A program made the translations under genes and the position numbers. This document shows positions 33,622 through 41,434 of a stretch of 56,582 nucleotides of DNA, one piece after another; within the stretch, counting starts at the first letter, position 1; every line of letters begins with the position of its first letter. The DNA lies in assembly GCA_964600075.1 (NCBI GenBank), contig CAZRIE010000014.1, positions 1 through 56,582 of the forward strand, given 5' to 3'. The DNA is from CAZRIE01 sp964600075 (lineage in GTDB: Bacteria > Bacteroidota > Bacteroidia > Flavobacteriales > Flavobacteriaceae). The notes under the pieces were generated by a model. That model made no database searches. It saw only the letters and a program-made list of their open reading frames with translations, and was not told the origin of the DNA.

Positions 33622-36156
33622 TTATCCCTTTATTTGCGGTTTATTATCTGTACTGTTTTTACGCATTGAAAGCATATTGGCAAACAGTTTATAAGCTCCG
33701 GGAACTCCGGCAGGTAATTCCCTGAAAAAACTGAGGCCCGTATAAATGTAGTTTCCTTTTCCATAGGGGGCAACCAATAAGCTACCTTTCTTGGCACTTT
33801 CCCTAGTATCGTTCATCGACAATATTGGAGTGAATTCTTTAGACCATTTGTTGGGAAAGTAAAGTCCCCGCTCTTGAACCCAACCTTCAAAATCAGAATT
33901 GGAAATAGCATTTGGGAAGTTTGTCAGGGGGTGGTCCTTTGCTAGAATAGTTACTTCTGAGCTTTCGTCCGTTACCCGGTCGCGAGAGAGTTCAAGCGGG
34001 TAGGGAGCAATATTTTCGAATTGCTTGCCTGATCTTCCTGTGGTATTGTACTGTAAGATAAGGTTGCCTCCGTTCTTGACGTAATCCAATAGAAAACGCT
34101 GTTTAAATTTGAGTTCGTCAACTACATTATAGGCGCGAATACCGACGACAACCGCGTCATACTTCTCTAAAGTGGCCTTAGAAATCGAGTTTGGCGAAAT
34201 TGTATGAACGCTATACCCTATCTGCCTCAAACTCTCTGGTACTTCGTCTCCGGCACCGGCAATGTAGCCGATGTGTTCCCCTACCTTTTTTATGTTCAGC
34301 CGTACCACTTTGGCTTCGGAATTCAGTAGCACAGATTGGGTGGGAATATGGTCATAAGCAATGTTCACAAGTTCTTTGCTAACTGTATTTCCGTTAATCC
34401 GTAAAATTGGCGAAATATAACTTTCGTCTTCATTTTCAGGTGGGGCCAAGGTGAACATGATGGTTTGTTCGTCTCCTTTTTTGGCAATCTCGAACGGTTG
34501 AGTATCCATTTCGACCTTCCAACCTTCTGAATAGCAAAGTTGAACAGTACCTTTCAAATTATCGGCGTGGGCTTTGATCGTAACTGGAATCTGTTTTGAT
34601 TTTTTATCGGCAAAAATCAATACCTTATCTTTAAATTTCGCTGTAGCTTCGGGCAGTACTTCGAAAGGCTGGTAGAGTTCTCCTTTATCAGGTTTTGCAT
34701 AACGATGAATAACCGCTCTTTCGAATGTTATGCTAGTTCCGTCAAAATCTATTTCGAATTGCGCATGGAAGGCACGGGGCGTTTCAGGTTTGCCTATAAG
34801 TTGTTGGTCGGCAACTTTATACATCCCCAGACTTCCTTTTTCGCTTAACCAATATGGACTTGTATACTCTACGTTTACGGGCACTTTTAAAGTCAGTTCT
34901 AAAGTCTGCTTCTCGTTAGTCTTTAACGGGATGGAAGAATCAAGTACAGTGTCGGATGAGGGAATCAGTATCGATTGCAAGACCATGTTCGCTTCGCTTC
35001 GATTTAGGGCTTCAATACTGACTTTCACCGTATCACCTGGATTGGTTTCAGCCGTTTCAGCCGATGCTTCCAGATAAAGTCCTGTGATATTTGCTATTAA
35101 ATTCTTAAGTTCTTCGGATTTCAATGTTTTCCAATGGGTATCAGAAATATTTTGAAGTAAAGAGTAGGCTTCCAACAATTGTGGAAGGTGTTTTGAAGGG
35201 TTTTTAAAGTCAAATTTGTTTTCTACATCATAGAGTATGGCACCAATTGCTTCTCCGCCAGCAATACGAGACCAAGATGTATTGATTCCATCAAAGACAT
35301 TGTTTTTATCATTCGGCAGTTCACCTTTCAACAGTTCAATATATTCATTTTCAGTACCTCGTTGTGACAACCTTCCGAAACCTTGGCACAAATGTTGACT
35401 ACTGGCCAGAGCCGCGATTTCGTTGTTGGAGACCCCTAAAATAGGGTAGTAGGTTCCTATATCTAGATTTAGCATATTCGACTTGTCGGCCTTTTCGAAT
35501 TTTTCTTGGCTACCGTAAAACCACCACGATGTATTGAAAAACAATCGTTGTGGCTGCCATGTGCCAGAGAGTTTCAATTGCTCCGGATAGGAGTTCGTAT
35601 TATTGGCCAAATCGAAAGCCTCAACGCTTAACATGGCCGATGAGGTATGGTGGCCGTGAGTACTTCCGGGGCTGCGATGGTCGAAACGATTAATAATGAC
35701 GTCAGGCTTGAACTTACGAATGGCCCATACAACATCACCTAAAACATCCTCCTTGTTCCATATTTTTAGGGTTTCGTCAGGATGTTTGGAATATCCGAAA
35801 TCGTTTGCCCTTGAAAAAAGCTGTTCACCGCCATCAGTACGTCGTGCGCCCAACAGTTCTTGAGTACGTAGAACCCCTAACAGTTCTCTAAGCTCAGGGC
35901 CTATAAGGTTTTGTCCGCCATCACCCCTAGTAAGTGACAAATAGCCCGTTCTGGCCTTCACTGCATTTGAAAGATAGGAAATCAACCTAGTGTTTTCATC
36001 ATCTGGGTGCGCTGCTATATAGAGAGCCGTTCCCAAGAAATTCAATTTCTGTAGCGAATGGTAAATTTCGGAAGAAGAAGGTTGTACGGGTTTTTGTGCG
36101 AAGATACTAGTTGAGCAAAAAAGTATTCCAATGCAGAATACCAAAAGATGGCGCAT
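33622..36156 (-). CDS. Exported three-domain PIG-L (LmbE) deacetylase
   Basis: 844 residues. A signal peptide ends near residue 21 (SIFAQ). Residues about 30-300 are a PIG-L domain: AAHPDDENTR (metal ligands H50, D53), TRGDGGQN, and DHRSPGSTHGHHTSS with the second ligand histidine. The middle (about 350-600) is Ig-like or NEW3-like beta sequence. The last 220 residues look like a ThuA/glutamine-amidotransferase-like domain (IGYIAGAGDEVPESLRQIGY, KYDAVVVGIRAYN, YVKNGGNLILQYNTTG). The family removes N-acetyl groups from amino sugars; here it would act in the periplasm upstream of the symporter. A -7 box lies at 36209-36216. Confidence 0.88.
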   Translation of the reverse strand: MRHLLVFCIGILFCSTSIFAQKPVQPSSSEIYHSLQKLNFLGTALYIAAHPDDENTRLISYLSNAVKARTGYLSLTRGDGGQNLIGPELRELLGVLRTQELLGARRTDGGEQLFSRANDFGYSKHPDETLKIWNKEDVLGDVVWAIRKFKPDVIINRFDHRSPGSTHGHHTSSAMLSVEAFDLANNTNSYPEQLKLSGTWQPQRLFFNTSWWFYGSQEKFEKADKSNMLNLDIGTYYPILGVSNNEIAALASSQHLCQGFGRLSQRGTENEYIELLKGELPNDKNNVFDGINTSWSRIAGGEAIGAILYDVENKFDFKNPSKHLPQLLEAYSLLQNISDTHWKTLKSEELKNLIANITGLYLEASAETAETNPGDTVKVSIEALNRSEANMVLQSILIPSSDTVLDSSIPLKTNEKQTLELTLKVPVNVEYTSPYWLSEKGSLGMYKVADQQLIGKPETPRAFHAQFEIDFDGTSITFERAVIHRYAKPDKGELYQPFEVLPEATAKFKDKVLIFADKKSKQIPVTIKAHADNLKGTVQLCYSEGWKVEMDTQPFEIAKKGDEQTIMFTLAPPENEDESYISPILRINGNTVSKELVNIAYDHIPTQSVLLNSEAKVVRLNIKKVGEHIGYIAGAGDEVPESLRQIGYSVHTISPNSISKATLEKYDAVVVGIRAYNVVDELKFKQRFLLDYVKNGGNLILQYNTTGRSGKQFENIAPYPLELSRDRVTDESSEVTILAKDHPLTNFPNAISNSDFEGWVQERGLYFPNKWSKEFTPILSMNDTRESAKKGSLLVAPYGKGNYIYTGLSFFRELPAGVPGAYKLFANMLSMRKNSTDNKPQIKG

Positions 36157-36208
36157 AGTGTTGGTTTTAGTGGGTAGAACCTGCTTGAAATTTTAAACGG
36201 GTATTTCT

Positions 36209-36216
36209 CAAAGATA
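36209..36216 (-). promoter_or_regulatory. -7 box TATCTTTG for the PIG-L operon
   Basis: An exact TAnnTTTG match on the minus strand, about 53 bases upstream of the PIG-L ATG. No -33 TTG at the standard distance. Confidence 0.45.
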
Positions 36217-36481
36217 TAAAGTTTAAAAGGCTGGCACGTTTTTTTAGAACTTCTTTAACAAAAAAGGAAAGGTGAACTTATGCCGATATGAAAATAGAGC
36301 CATACATTAGACTTCCTCTGCACCGTCTGGAGATTCTTCTAGGTCGTAGATTAGGGTAACGGCTTTTTGCATGAATAAGTTTGTTCGGGTAGACCAAAAG
36401 TTCGCCACTATCTTTTCTCAAATTCACGTGAAAGAGACAAATATCTCGCTTTTATAGATTTTAAGAAATTCTTCCATAAAA
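36217..36481. other. Intergenic region upstream of the PIG-L operon
   Basis: The full gene-free stretch runs 36157-36481 (about 325 bases). Two very short minus-strand frames are present (17 codons from 36477 and 21 codons from 36372), neither convincing. No terminator hairpin for the upstream lipoprotein transcript was recognised. Confidence 0.45.
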
Positions 36482-37429
36482 TTACAACCCTAAACTGTCG
36501 CGTAAAAATAAATCCTTATTTCCGTTTTGCTTCCAATACGGGGTTTTTAAGGTTTTCATCCTTGTTGCGGTAGAAGTCATTTGTTTTGCCTTTTCCCCGA
36601 ATCCGCTTCTGAAGGTTTCCGACCAGCTTTCGATGCTGAAGGGAAAAGTAGCGGTAAAGTTTATTTTCAGTGTGCGTTGCAATTCGGGATAGTTAATTTC
36701 ATAGGATGTTAAGTTGGAATTATCACTTATCGTTAAAATTGCTTTGTAAGACTTTAACTCTTTATGTGATAATCTAATATACTCTAAAGAAGGAATCACT
36801 TCAAATTCCCCAACAGGAAGTTCTTTTGGGTCGATTCGTATCTTGTTCCATAGTTCGTTTTCTAATATGGTTTTTTCCAATTTGAGATTTTGGTCAGCTT
36901 CACTTTCAAAATAGGAATGCGACATCACATCGAACTTTTCTCGATTGTTCAGTTGCGCGTATACCTGCCCGCACCATTCTTGCGAAGAAAAAGAAAGTTT
37001 AACGGCATGCTGGTTATTAGTTACGGGGTAAAAAGAGCTGCTCATTATGGAGTATGGATAAATTCCCGTCAAATAGTTTTTGGTAGAATTCAGTTTCAGC
37101 ACCGGAACGTTATCGGGATTGTTCCCGTCCGCCTTTACCTGTTTTCCGTTTAAAAAAGGTTCAGTTACATATATAAGTACCGCTTCCCCATCACGTGTCT
37201 CTCCATAACGGGCCTGTTGTAATTTATACGAGGTGATTTCCGCTTCCCCTGCATACCAATATTTTTTAAATGCCTCCGATAAGGCCTTCTTGGGCATTTT
37301 TACGGCATTTTTCTCGTTGAACGCTAAATCCTTTTTATTTTCTACTGTTACTTCCTTACACGATTCAAAGATCGATAGCAATACGGCTATCAAAAGAACG
37401 CTAAGTTCAAGTTTAATCCATTTTTTCAT
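36482..37429 (-). CDS. Lipoprotein of unknown function
   Basis: 315 residues. The signal peptide ends in a lipobox-like FESC (Cys24), followed by a charged linker. The body contains YWYAGEAEITSYKLQQARYGETRDGEAVLIYVTEPF and SFYPVTNNQHAVKLSFSSQEWCGQVYAQLNN, which I do not link to a characterised family. Such proteins are, to my recollection, sometimes labelled septum formation inhibitor in flavobacteria, but the sequence has no Maf motif and the label most likely comes from the adjacent maf gene. It starts 33 bases after maf and ends the four-gene operon. Confidence 0.8.
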   Translation of the reverse strand: MKKWIKLELSVLLIAVLLSIFESCKEVTVENKKDLAFNEKNAVKMPKKALSEAFKKYWYAGEAEITSYKLQQARYGETRDGEAVLIYVTEPFLNGKQVKADGNNPDNVPVLKLNSTKNYLTGIYPYSIMSSSFYPVTNNQHAVKLSFSSQEWCGQVYAQLNNREKFDVMSHSYFESEADQNLKLEKTILENELWNKIRIDPKELPVGEFEVIPSLEYIRLSHKELKSYKAILTISDNSNLTSYEINYPELQRTLKINFTATFPFSIESWSETFRSGFGEKAKQMTSTATRMKTLKTPYWKQNGNKDLFLRDSLGL

Positions 37430-37462
37430 GACATTGCTTTTTATAAAACTACTGAAAATCGT

Positions 37463-38050
37463 TCAGCTCACCATATTTGTCAACGTTTGGTATACCAAGT
37501 GTGTTGGTAACCCTACTACGTTGGGGTATGAGCCCCTTATTTCTTCGATGCCGATTAATCCTATCCATTCTTGAATACCGTAGGCCCCAGCCTTATCATA
37601 CGGCTTGAAGGTGTCGATATAAAAACTGATTTCATCATCGTCAAGTTTTTTGAATTTTACTTCTGTAATGTGATGTACCGTTTTTTGTGAGTCGACTGTA
37701 GTAAAACAGACTGAGGTGATAACTTCGTGCCAGTCACCTGACATTGTTTTTAGCATCTCATGAGCTTCGTCCGCATTCGAAGCTTTGGCGAGTGATTTAT
37801 CTTGATGCCAAACAACGGTATCGGAGGTAATCAAAATCTCGTTTGGTGACAAACTTCCCTCAAAAGCAGAAGCCTTCAATAGGGCTAAGTAATCACAAAT
37901 CTGGCTTCCCCTTAAGTTTTGGGGATAAACTTCTTCAACGGGTTTTAAACGGACCTCAAATTCAAGCCCCATCTCTTTTAAGAACTGCTGTCTTCTAGGA
38001 GAGCTCGAAGCTAGAATCAGGTTGAAGTTTCTTAGTTTGTCCAGTAACAT
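37463..38050 (-). CDS. maf: Maf nucleoside triphosphate pyrophosphatase
   Basis: 195 residues, normal length. The phosphate-binding start LILASSSPRRQQFL, the SDTVVW motif with the catalytic aspartate, and KPYDKAGAYGIQEW near the end are diagnostic. Maf proteins hydrolyse nucleoside triphosphates such as dTTP, UTP or modified nucleotides and clear non-canonical ones. Cytoplasmic. It starts 3 bases after the KdsC-like gene. Confidence 0.95.
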   Translation of the reverse strand: MLLDKLRNFNLILASSSPRRQQFLKEMGLEFEVRLKPVEEVYPQNLRGSQICDYLALLKASAFEGSLSPNEILITSDTVVWHQDKSLAKASNADEAHEMLKTMSGDWHEVITSVCFTTVDSQKTVHHITEVKFKKLDDDEISFYIDTFKPYDKAGAYGIQEWIGLIGIEEIRGSYPNVVGLPTHLVYQTLTNMVS

Positions 38051-38053
38051 GAA

Positions 38054-38581
38054 TCAGTCGTTTGCTGCGCTAAAATTACCAAACCAATCGCCACGTACTT
38101 TCAATACTTGTTCAATTACATCGCGAACACAGCCTTCCCCACCATTTTTATGCGACACATATTTCGAAATGGCTTTTACCTCGGGAACGGCGTTTTGCGG
38201 GCAGGTTGGCAATGCAACGGTCTGCATCGGTGGAATGTCCGGAATATCGTCGCCCATATAGAGCATTGATGAAGGAGCTATGTCATAAATGTCTATATAT
38301 TCTTCCAAAGCATGTATTTTATGTTCGGCCCCGAGATAAATATCGGTGACGCCCAGTGCTTTCAATCGGTTACGGACACCCTCATTTGTTCCGCCGGAAA
38401 TGATACAGACCCTATATCCCTTTTGTAGTGCCGTTTTCAAGGCATACGCATCTTTAACACTCATTTTACGAAGCATCTCTCCATTGGTAGTAATAATCAA
38501 GGTGCTGTCGGTAAAAACACCATCGACATCAAAGACGAAGGTGTCGATGTCCTTCAAGTATTCTTTATAGCTTTTTTCCAT
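38054..38581 (-). CDS. KdsC-like HAD phosphatase
   Basis: 175 residues of the HAD type IIIA form without cap domain. FVFDVDGVFTD holds the nucleophile aspartate pair, IISGG the second motif, and YMGDDIPDIPPM the third acidic motif. Close relatives (KdsC) hydrolyse KDO-8-phosphate in lipopolysaccharide synthesis; others act on related sugar-acid phosphates. Its first 17 bases overlap the end of the DUF2520 gene, indicating coupling. Confidence 0.9.
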   Translation of the reverse strand: MEKSYKEYLKDIDTFVFDVDGVFTDSTLIITTNGEMLRKMSVKDAYALKTALQKGYRVCIISGGTNEGVRNRLKALGVTDIYLGAEHKIHALEEYIDIYDIAPSSMLYMGDDIPDIPPMQTVALPTCPQNAVPEVKAISKYVSHKNGGEGCVRDVIEQVLKVRGDWFGNFSAAND

Positions 38582-39329
38582 AAGTATTTTGAATTGACCG
38601 GCTCAATACGGCATAGATTTCTTTTTCTTCGAAATCTTTCAATTGTTCTAAATGTGTGTTGATGGTTTTTACATCATTACGACGTGCGGGCCCCGTTTGA
38701 GCTTCATACGGTGATAGTTTTTCAATTTTAATGGAGGTTTCTTTTATCAACGGATTTAGAATTCCGAATGGTAAATTGTTTTCTTCACAAATCGTATTTC
38801 CGATGTGATAAAGATGATTGGTGAAATTATTAACGAAAATCGCTGCAAGGTGAAGGGCTTTACGCTGTTCGGAAGATATGTTATAAATAGTATCCGAAAT
38901 TTTCTTGGCCAAGCTTTGAAGCAATTTTAAATCTGGGTTCTCTTGGGCTTCCAAACAGATAGGAATGTTCTTAAAATCGATTACTTGGTTCGGACTAAAA
39001 GTTTGTAACGGATAAAAAACACCCCTTCGTTTATGATTGGAAAGAGCTTCTAACGCAGTACTTCCCGAAGTGTGAACAACTAATCCTTTTACCTCTGTAA
39101 GTTGATTTGATACAGATTTTATAGCGTCATCACTTACAGCGAGAATATAAATATCTGCTTCTTTGATTTTAGAAAAGTTGGTAGTTGAATTTATCCTGGC
39201 TCCGAAATTTTTTAGGGCATTCTTATTCCTACTTACCATCTGCACCATTTTGATAGCTTCATTCGCCGAAAATACATTGAACAAATGCTTGGCTACATTG
39301 CCGGACCCAATAATAACCACTCTGACCAT
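38565..39329 (-). CDS. Rossmann-domain protein with DUF2520
   Basis: 254 residues. An N-terminal dinucleotide-binding domain opens with VVIIGSGNVAKHLF, followed by VVHTSGSTALEAL. The C-terminal helical part (EQRKALHLAAIFVNNFTNHLYHIGNTICEENNLPFGILNPLIKET, then SPYEAQTGPARRND) matches DUF2520. Similar in build to pyrroline-5-carboxylate reductase-like dehydrogenases; substrate unknown. First gene of the operon with KdsC-like, maf and the lipoprotein. Confidence 0.9.
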   Translation of the reverse strand: MVRVVIIGSGNVAKHLFNVFSANEAIKMVQMVSRNKNALKNFGARINSTTNFSKIKEADIYILAVSDDAIKSVSNQLTEVKGLVVHTSGSTALEALSNHKRRGVFYPLQTFSPNQVIDFKNIPICLEAQENPDLKLLQSLAKKISDTIYNISSEQRKALHLAAIFVNNFTNHLYHIGNTICEENNLPFGILNPLIKETSIKIEKLSPYEAQTGPARRNDVKTINTHLEQLKDFEEKEIYAVLSRSIQNTYGKKL

Positions 39330-39354
39330 GATGCGAAAATAAGCATATATTTTT

Positions 39355-39364
39355 GTTCGCGAAC
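39355..39364. promoter_or_regulatory. Perfect 10-bp palindrome GTTCGCGAAC
   Basis: GTTCGCGAAC lies in the divergent region between the DUF2520 gene and the alpha/beta hydrolase gene, 26 bases upstream of the DUF2520 ATG. It could be an operator; no regulator gene is adjacent. Confidence 0.3.
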
Positions 39365-39484
39365 GGCAAAGTACAACGACGAGGAACTTAAAAATTCTGA
39401 TATTGAAGGCTTATAAATACGACCTAGTAATCTTTTCATTATTTTAGAAGACAACATTTACCGACAGCATATAAATTCAGTAGT

Positions 39485-40798
39485 ATGGAAAATCCTAAAA
39501 ATACCGAGCAAGATTCAAGAAGGTCATTTATTAAAAAAACTGCTTTTGCCTGTACGGCTGTTCCATTTGTGACCCGCGGGATGACGGCTTCATTTACTAA
39601 CGATTCATTTTTTAATACAAAAACTATGAAGGGAAATTTACCTAACAAAAGTATAATAGGCCATTATGGGCAATGGGCGGCCGGTCTGGTGGAAGATCCT
39701 ACGGAATTGTCATTCAGAAACGACAAATGGAAAAATTTGGACGATTGGAAGCCAACAGCCCTAGAAAAAGCCAAAGAACTTGTAGGGCAACCTTCAATTC
39801 AAAGGTCTTCGGAGGTTACTACCCATAAGTCATATACGTATGACGGCTTAGATATTGAAGAAATTTCTTGGCAGCTTTCAAATGGTGGAGGTGCTACAGA
39901 GGCAATTGTTCTAAAACCGAAAGGGGCCAAAGAGCCCTTGCCTGCCATTCTCGCTCTTCATGATCATGGAGGAAATAAATATTTCGGCAAACGAAAAATA
40001 ACCCGTACGGCCGAACAGCAACATCCATTGATTGAAGAGCACCAAGATGAATATTATGAAGGTTTGGCGTGGGCCAACGAGATAGCGAAACGAGGCTATG
40101 TTGTTATGGTTCATGATACTTTTGTTTTCGGCAGCAGACGCATTTTGTACAAAGATGTAGAAGGCATCCTTTGGGGTCATTCCGATATCAACGAAAGAAC
40201 GGATGAAAACCCCGAAGACCCAAAAAATATTGATAATTACAACCATTGGGCATCAGATCATGAACATGTGCTATCGAAGTCATTGTTCTGCGCTGGTACT
40301 ACTTGGCCAGGAGTAGTGCTTGCCGAGGACAGAATTGCGCTCGATATACTTTCCGAAAGAAAAGATGTCGATTCCGCAAATATAGGTTGCGCAGGACTGT
40401 CGGGCGGTGGTCTGCGAACTGTTTATCTGGGCGGATTGGACGAACGCATCAAATGTGCGGTAAGCGTCGGTTTCATGAGCACATGGAAAGATTTCATCAT
40501 GCACAAGTCGTTCACGCACACTTGGATGTTATATACGCCATTACTTCCCCGTTTTCTTGAATTCCCAGAAATTATGGGCCTGAGAACGCCTTTGCCTACC
40601 ATGGTACAGAGTAACCAAGAGGATCAATTGTTTACGCTTACCGAGATGAGAAAGGCTGATGGCATATTAAAAGAACTCTATAAAAAGGCAAATGCATCCG
40701 ATAGGTATGTCGGTAAATTTTATGGAGGTCCTCATAAATTCGATGCCGAAATGCAATCCGATGCATTTGATTGGTTCGATAGTTGGCTAAAAAAGTAA
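39485..40798 (+). CDS. Tat-type exported alpha/beta hydrolase
   Basis: 437 residues. A twin-arginine start RRSFIKK (R12, R13) precedes a hydrophobic segment, so export folded by Tat is likely. The hydrolase core shows AILALHDHGG (oxyanion region), GYVVMVHDTFVFGSRR, the nucleophile elbow GLSGGG (Ser about residue 306), and a C-terminal GGPHKFD with the catalytic histidine. Related to dienelactone-hydrolase or acetyl-xylan-esterase-type enzymes. The long insertion after the first strands is unusual. It faces away from the neighbouring minus-strand operon and appears monocistronic. Confidence 0.85.
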   Translation: MENPKNTEQDSRRSFIKKTAFACTAVPFVTRGMTASFTNDSFFNTKTMKGNLPNKSIIGHYGQWAAGLVEDPTELSFRNDKWKNLDDWKPTALEKAKELVGQPSIQRSSEVTTHKSYTYDGLDIEEISWQLSNGGGATEAIVLKPKGAKEPLPAILALHDHGGNKYFGKRKITRTAEQQHPLIEEHQDEYYEGLAWANEIAKRGYVVMVHDTFVFGSRRILYKDVEGILWGHSDINERTDENPEDPKNIDNYNHWASDHEHVLSKSLFCAGTTWPGVVLAEDRIALDILSERKDVDSANIGCAGLSGGGLRTVYLGGLDERIKCAVSVGFMSTWKDFIMHKSFTHTWMLYTPLLPRFLEFPEIMGLRTPLPTMVQSNQEDQLFTLTEMRKADGILKELYKKANASDRYVGKFYGGPHKFDAEMQSDAFDWFDSWLKK

Positions 40799-40844
40799 TC
40801 TTGTGATAAGGAACATTTTCAACTTCTATCCAAAGATGCTTTTG

Positions 40845-41222
40845 CTAAGCACAAGATACAGTTACCGTATGTCTGTGAGAACTGTCTGTAGACGATTCGA
40901 TATTGACTGCTGTTTTATCTTTTAGTTTGTCGAAATTGCTTACCGATACGATAATTTCATGACTGTGGCCTGAAGTTCCTTTTATGGCATAACTTTTTTC
41001 AACCCCCGCTTGAATATCGGCTTTGGCCACAATTAATGTATGGCCATGGTTACTACTTATAGAGGTGGCATTGGCACCATTTGCAAGACAATCTGCTTGG
41101 TCTGGATCTAAATCAGGGTCGCCGTTCGCTGAATCGTCGCCCGAGCAGCTTAAAAGAGCGTAAGCGGGCAATGCTACAACCAGGGCACCTGCTGTTTTTT
41201 TAAGAAATGTTTTTCTGTCCAT
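40845..41222 (-). CDS. Small lipoprotein with three His-x-His motifs
   Basis: 125 residues. A signal sequence ends with lipobox LLSC (Cys26), followed by an Asp-rich linker. The rest is a beta-rich domain with three evenly spaced motifs: HGH at 59-61, HSH at 86-88 and HRH at 116-118, each next to a hydrophobic strand (HTLIV, HEIIVSV, HTVTVS). Cys45 and Cys124 could form a disulfide. The spacing suggests that the three motifs meet at one metal site. It is divergent from ccsBA. I do not recognise a named family. Confidence 0.8.
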   Translation of the reverse strand: MDRKTFLKKTAGALVVALPAYALLSCSGDDSANGDPDLDPDQADCLANGANATSISSNHGHTLIVAKADIQAGVEKSYAIKGTSGHSHEIIVSVSNFDKLKDKTAVNIESSTDSSHRHTVTVSCA

Positions 41223-41400
41223 CTTTCATAGAATTTTTAAGTTACAACCTATTTTTTTCTATAAGGTACTGAAAATTAATGTCCTAAATATCACGGGCTC
41301 ATTTTTTTGTTCGGTTCTTCAGAATCAGTTTTACGATTAATTAACAATTCTGTTTAATGTTTTAAGTAGGGCAATCTTCCTGTAAATGAGAAAAAGAGCT

Positions 41401-41408
41401 TATTTTTG
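41401..41408 (+). promoter_or_regulatory. -7 box TATTTTTG for ccsBA
   Basis: An exact TAnnTTTG match 34 bases before the ATG at 41435. No TTG lies at the expected upstream distance. Confidence 0.45.
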
Positions 41409-41434
41409 CATGCTGAAAACCAATTCAGCAGCTC

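Noticed and set aside
36307..36477. Two tiny minus-strand frames (17 codons from 36477, 21 codons from 36372) downstream of the lipoprotein gene
   Set aside because: Very short, with no overlap signals other than 4 bases after the lipoprotein stop for the first, no hydrophobic or motif content, and no genes directly following.
36482..37429. Label septum formation inhibitor for the lipoprotein
   Set aside because: No SSSPRR or SDT motif; the real Maf is the adjacent gene at 37463-38050.
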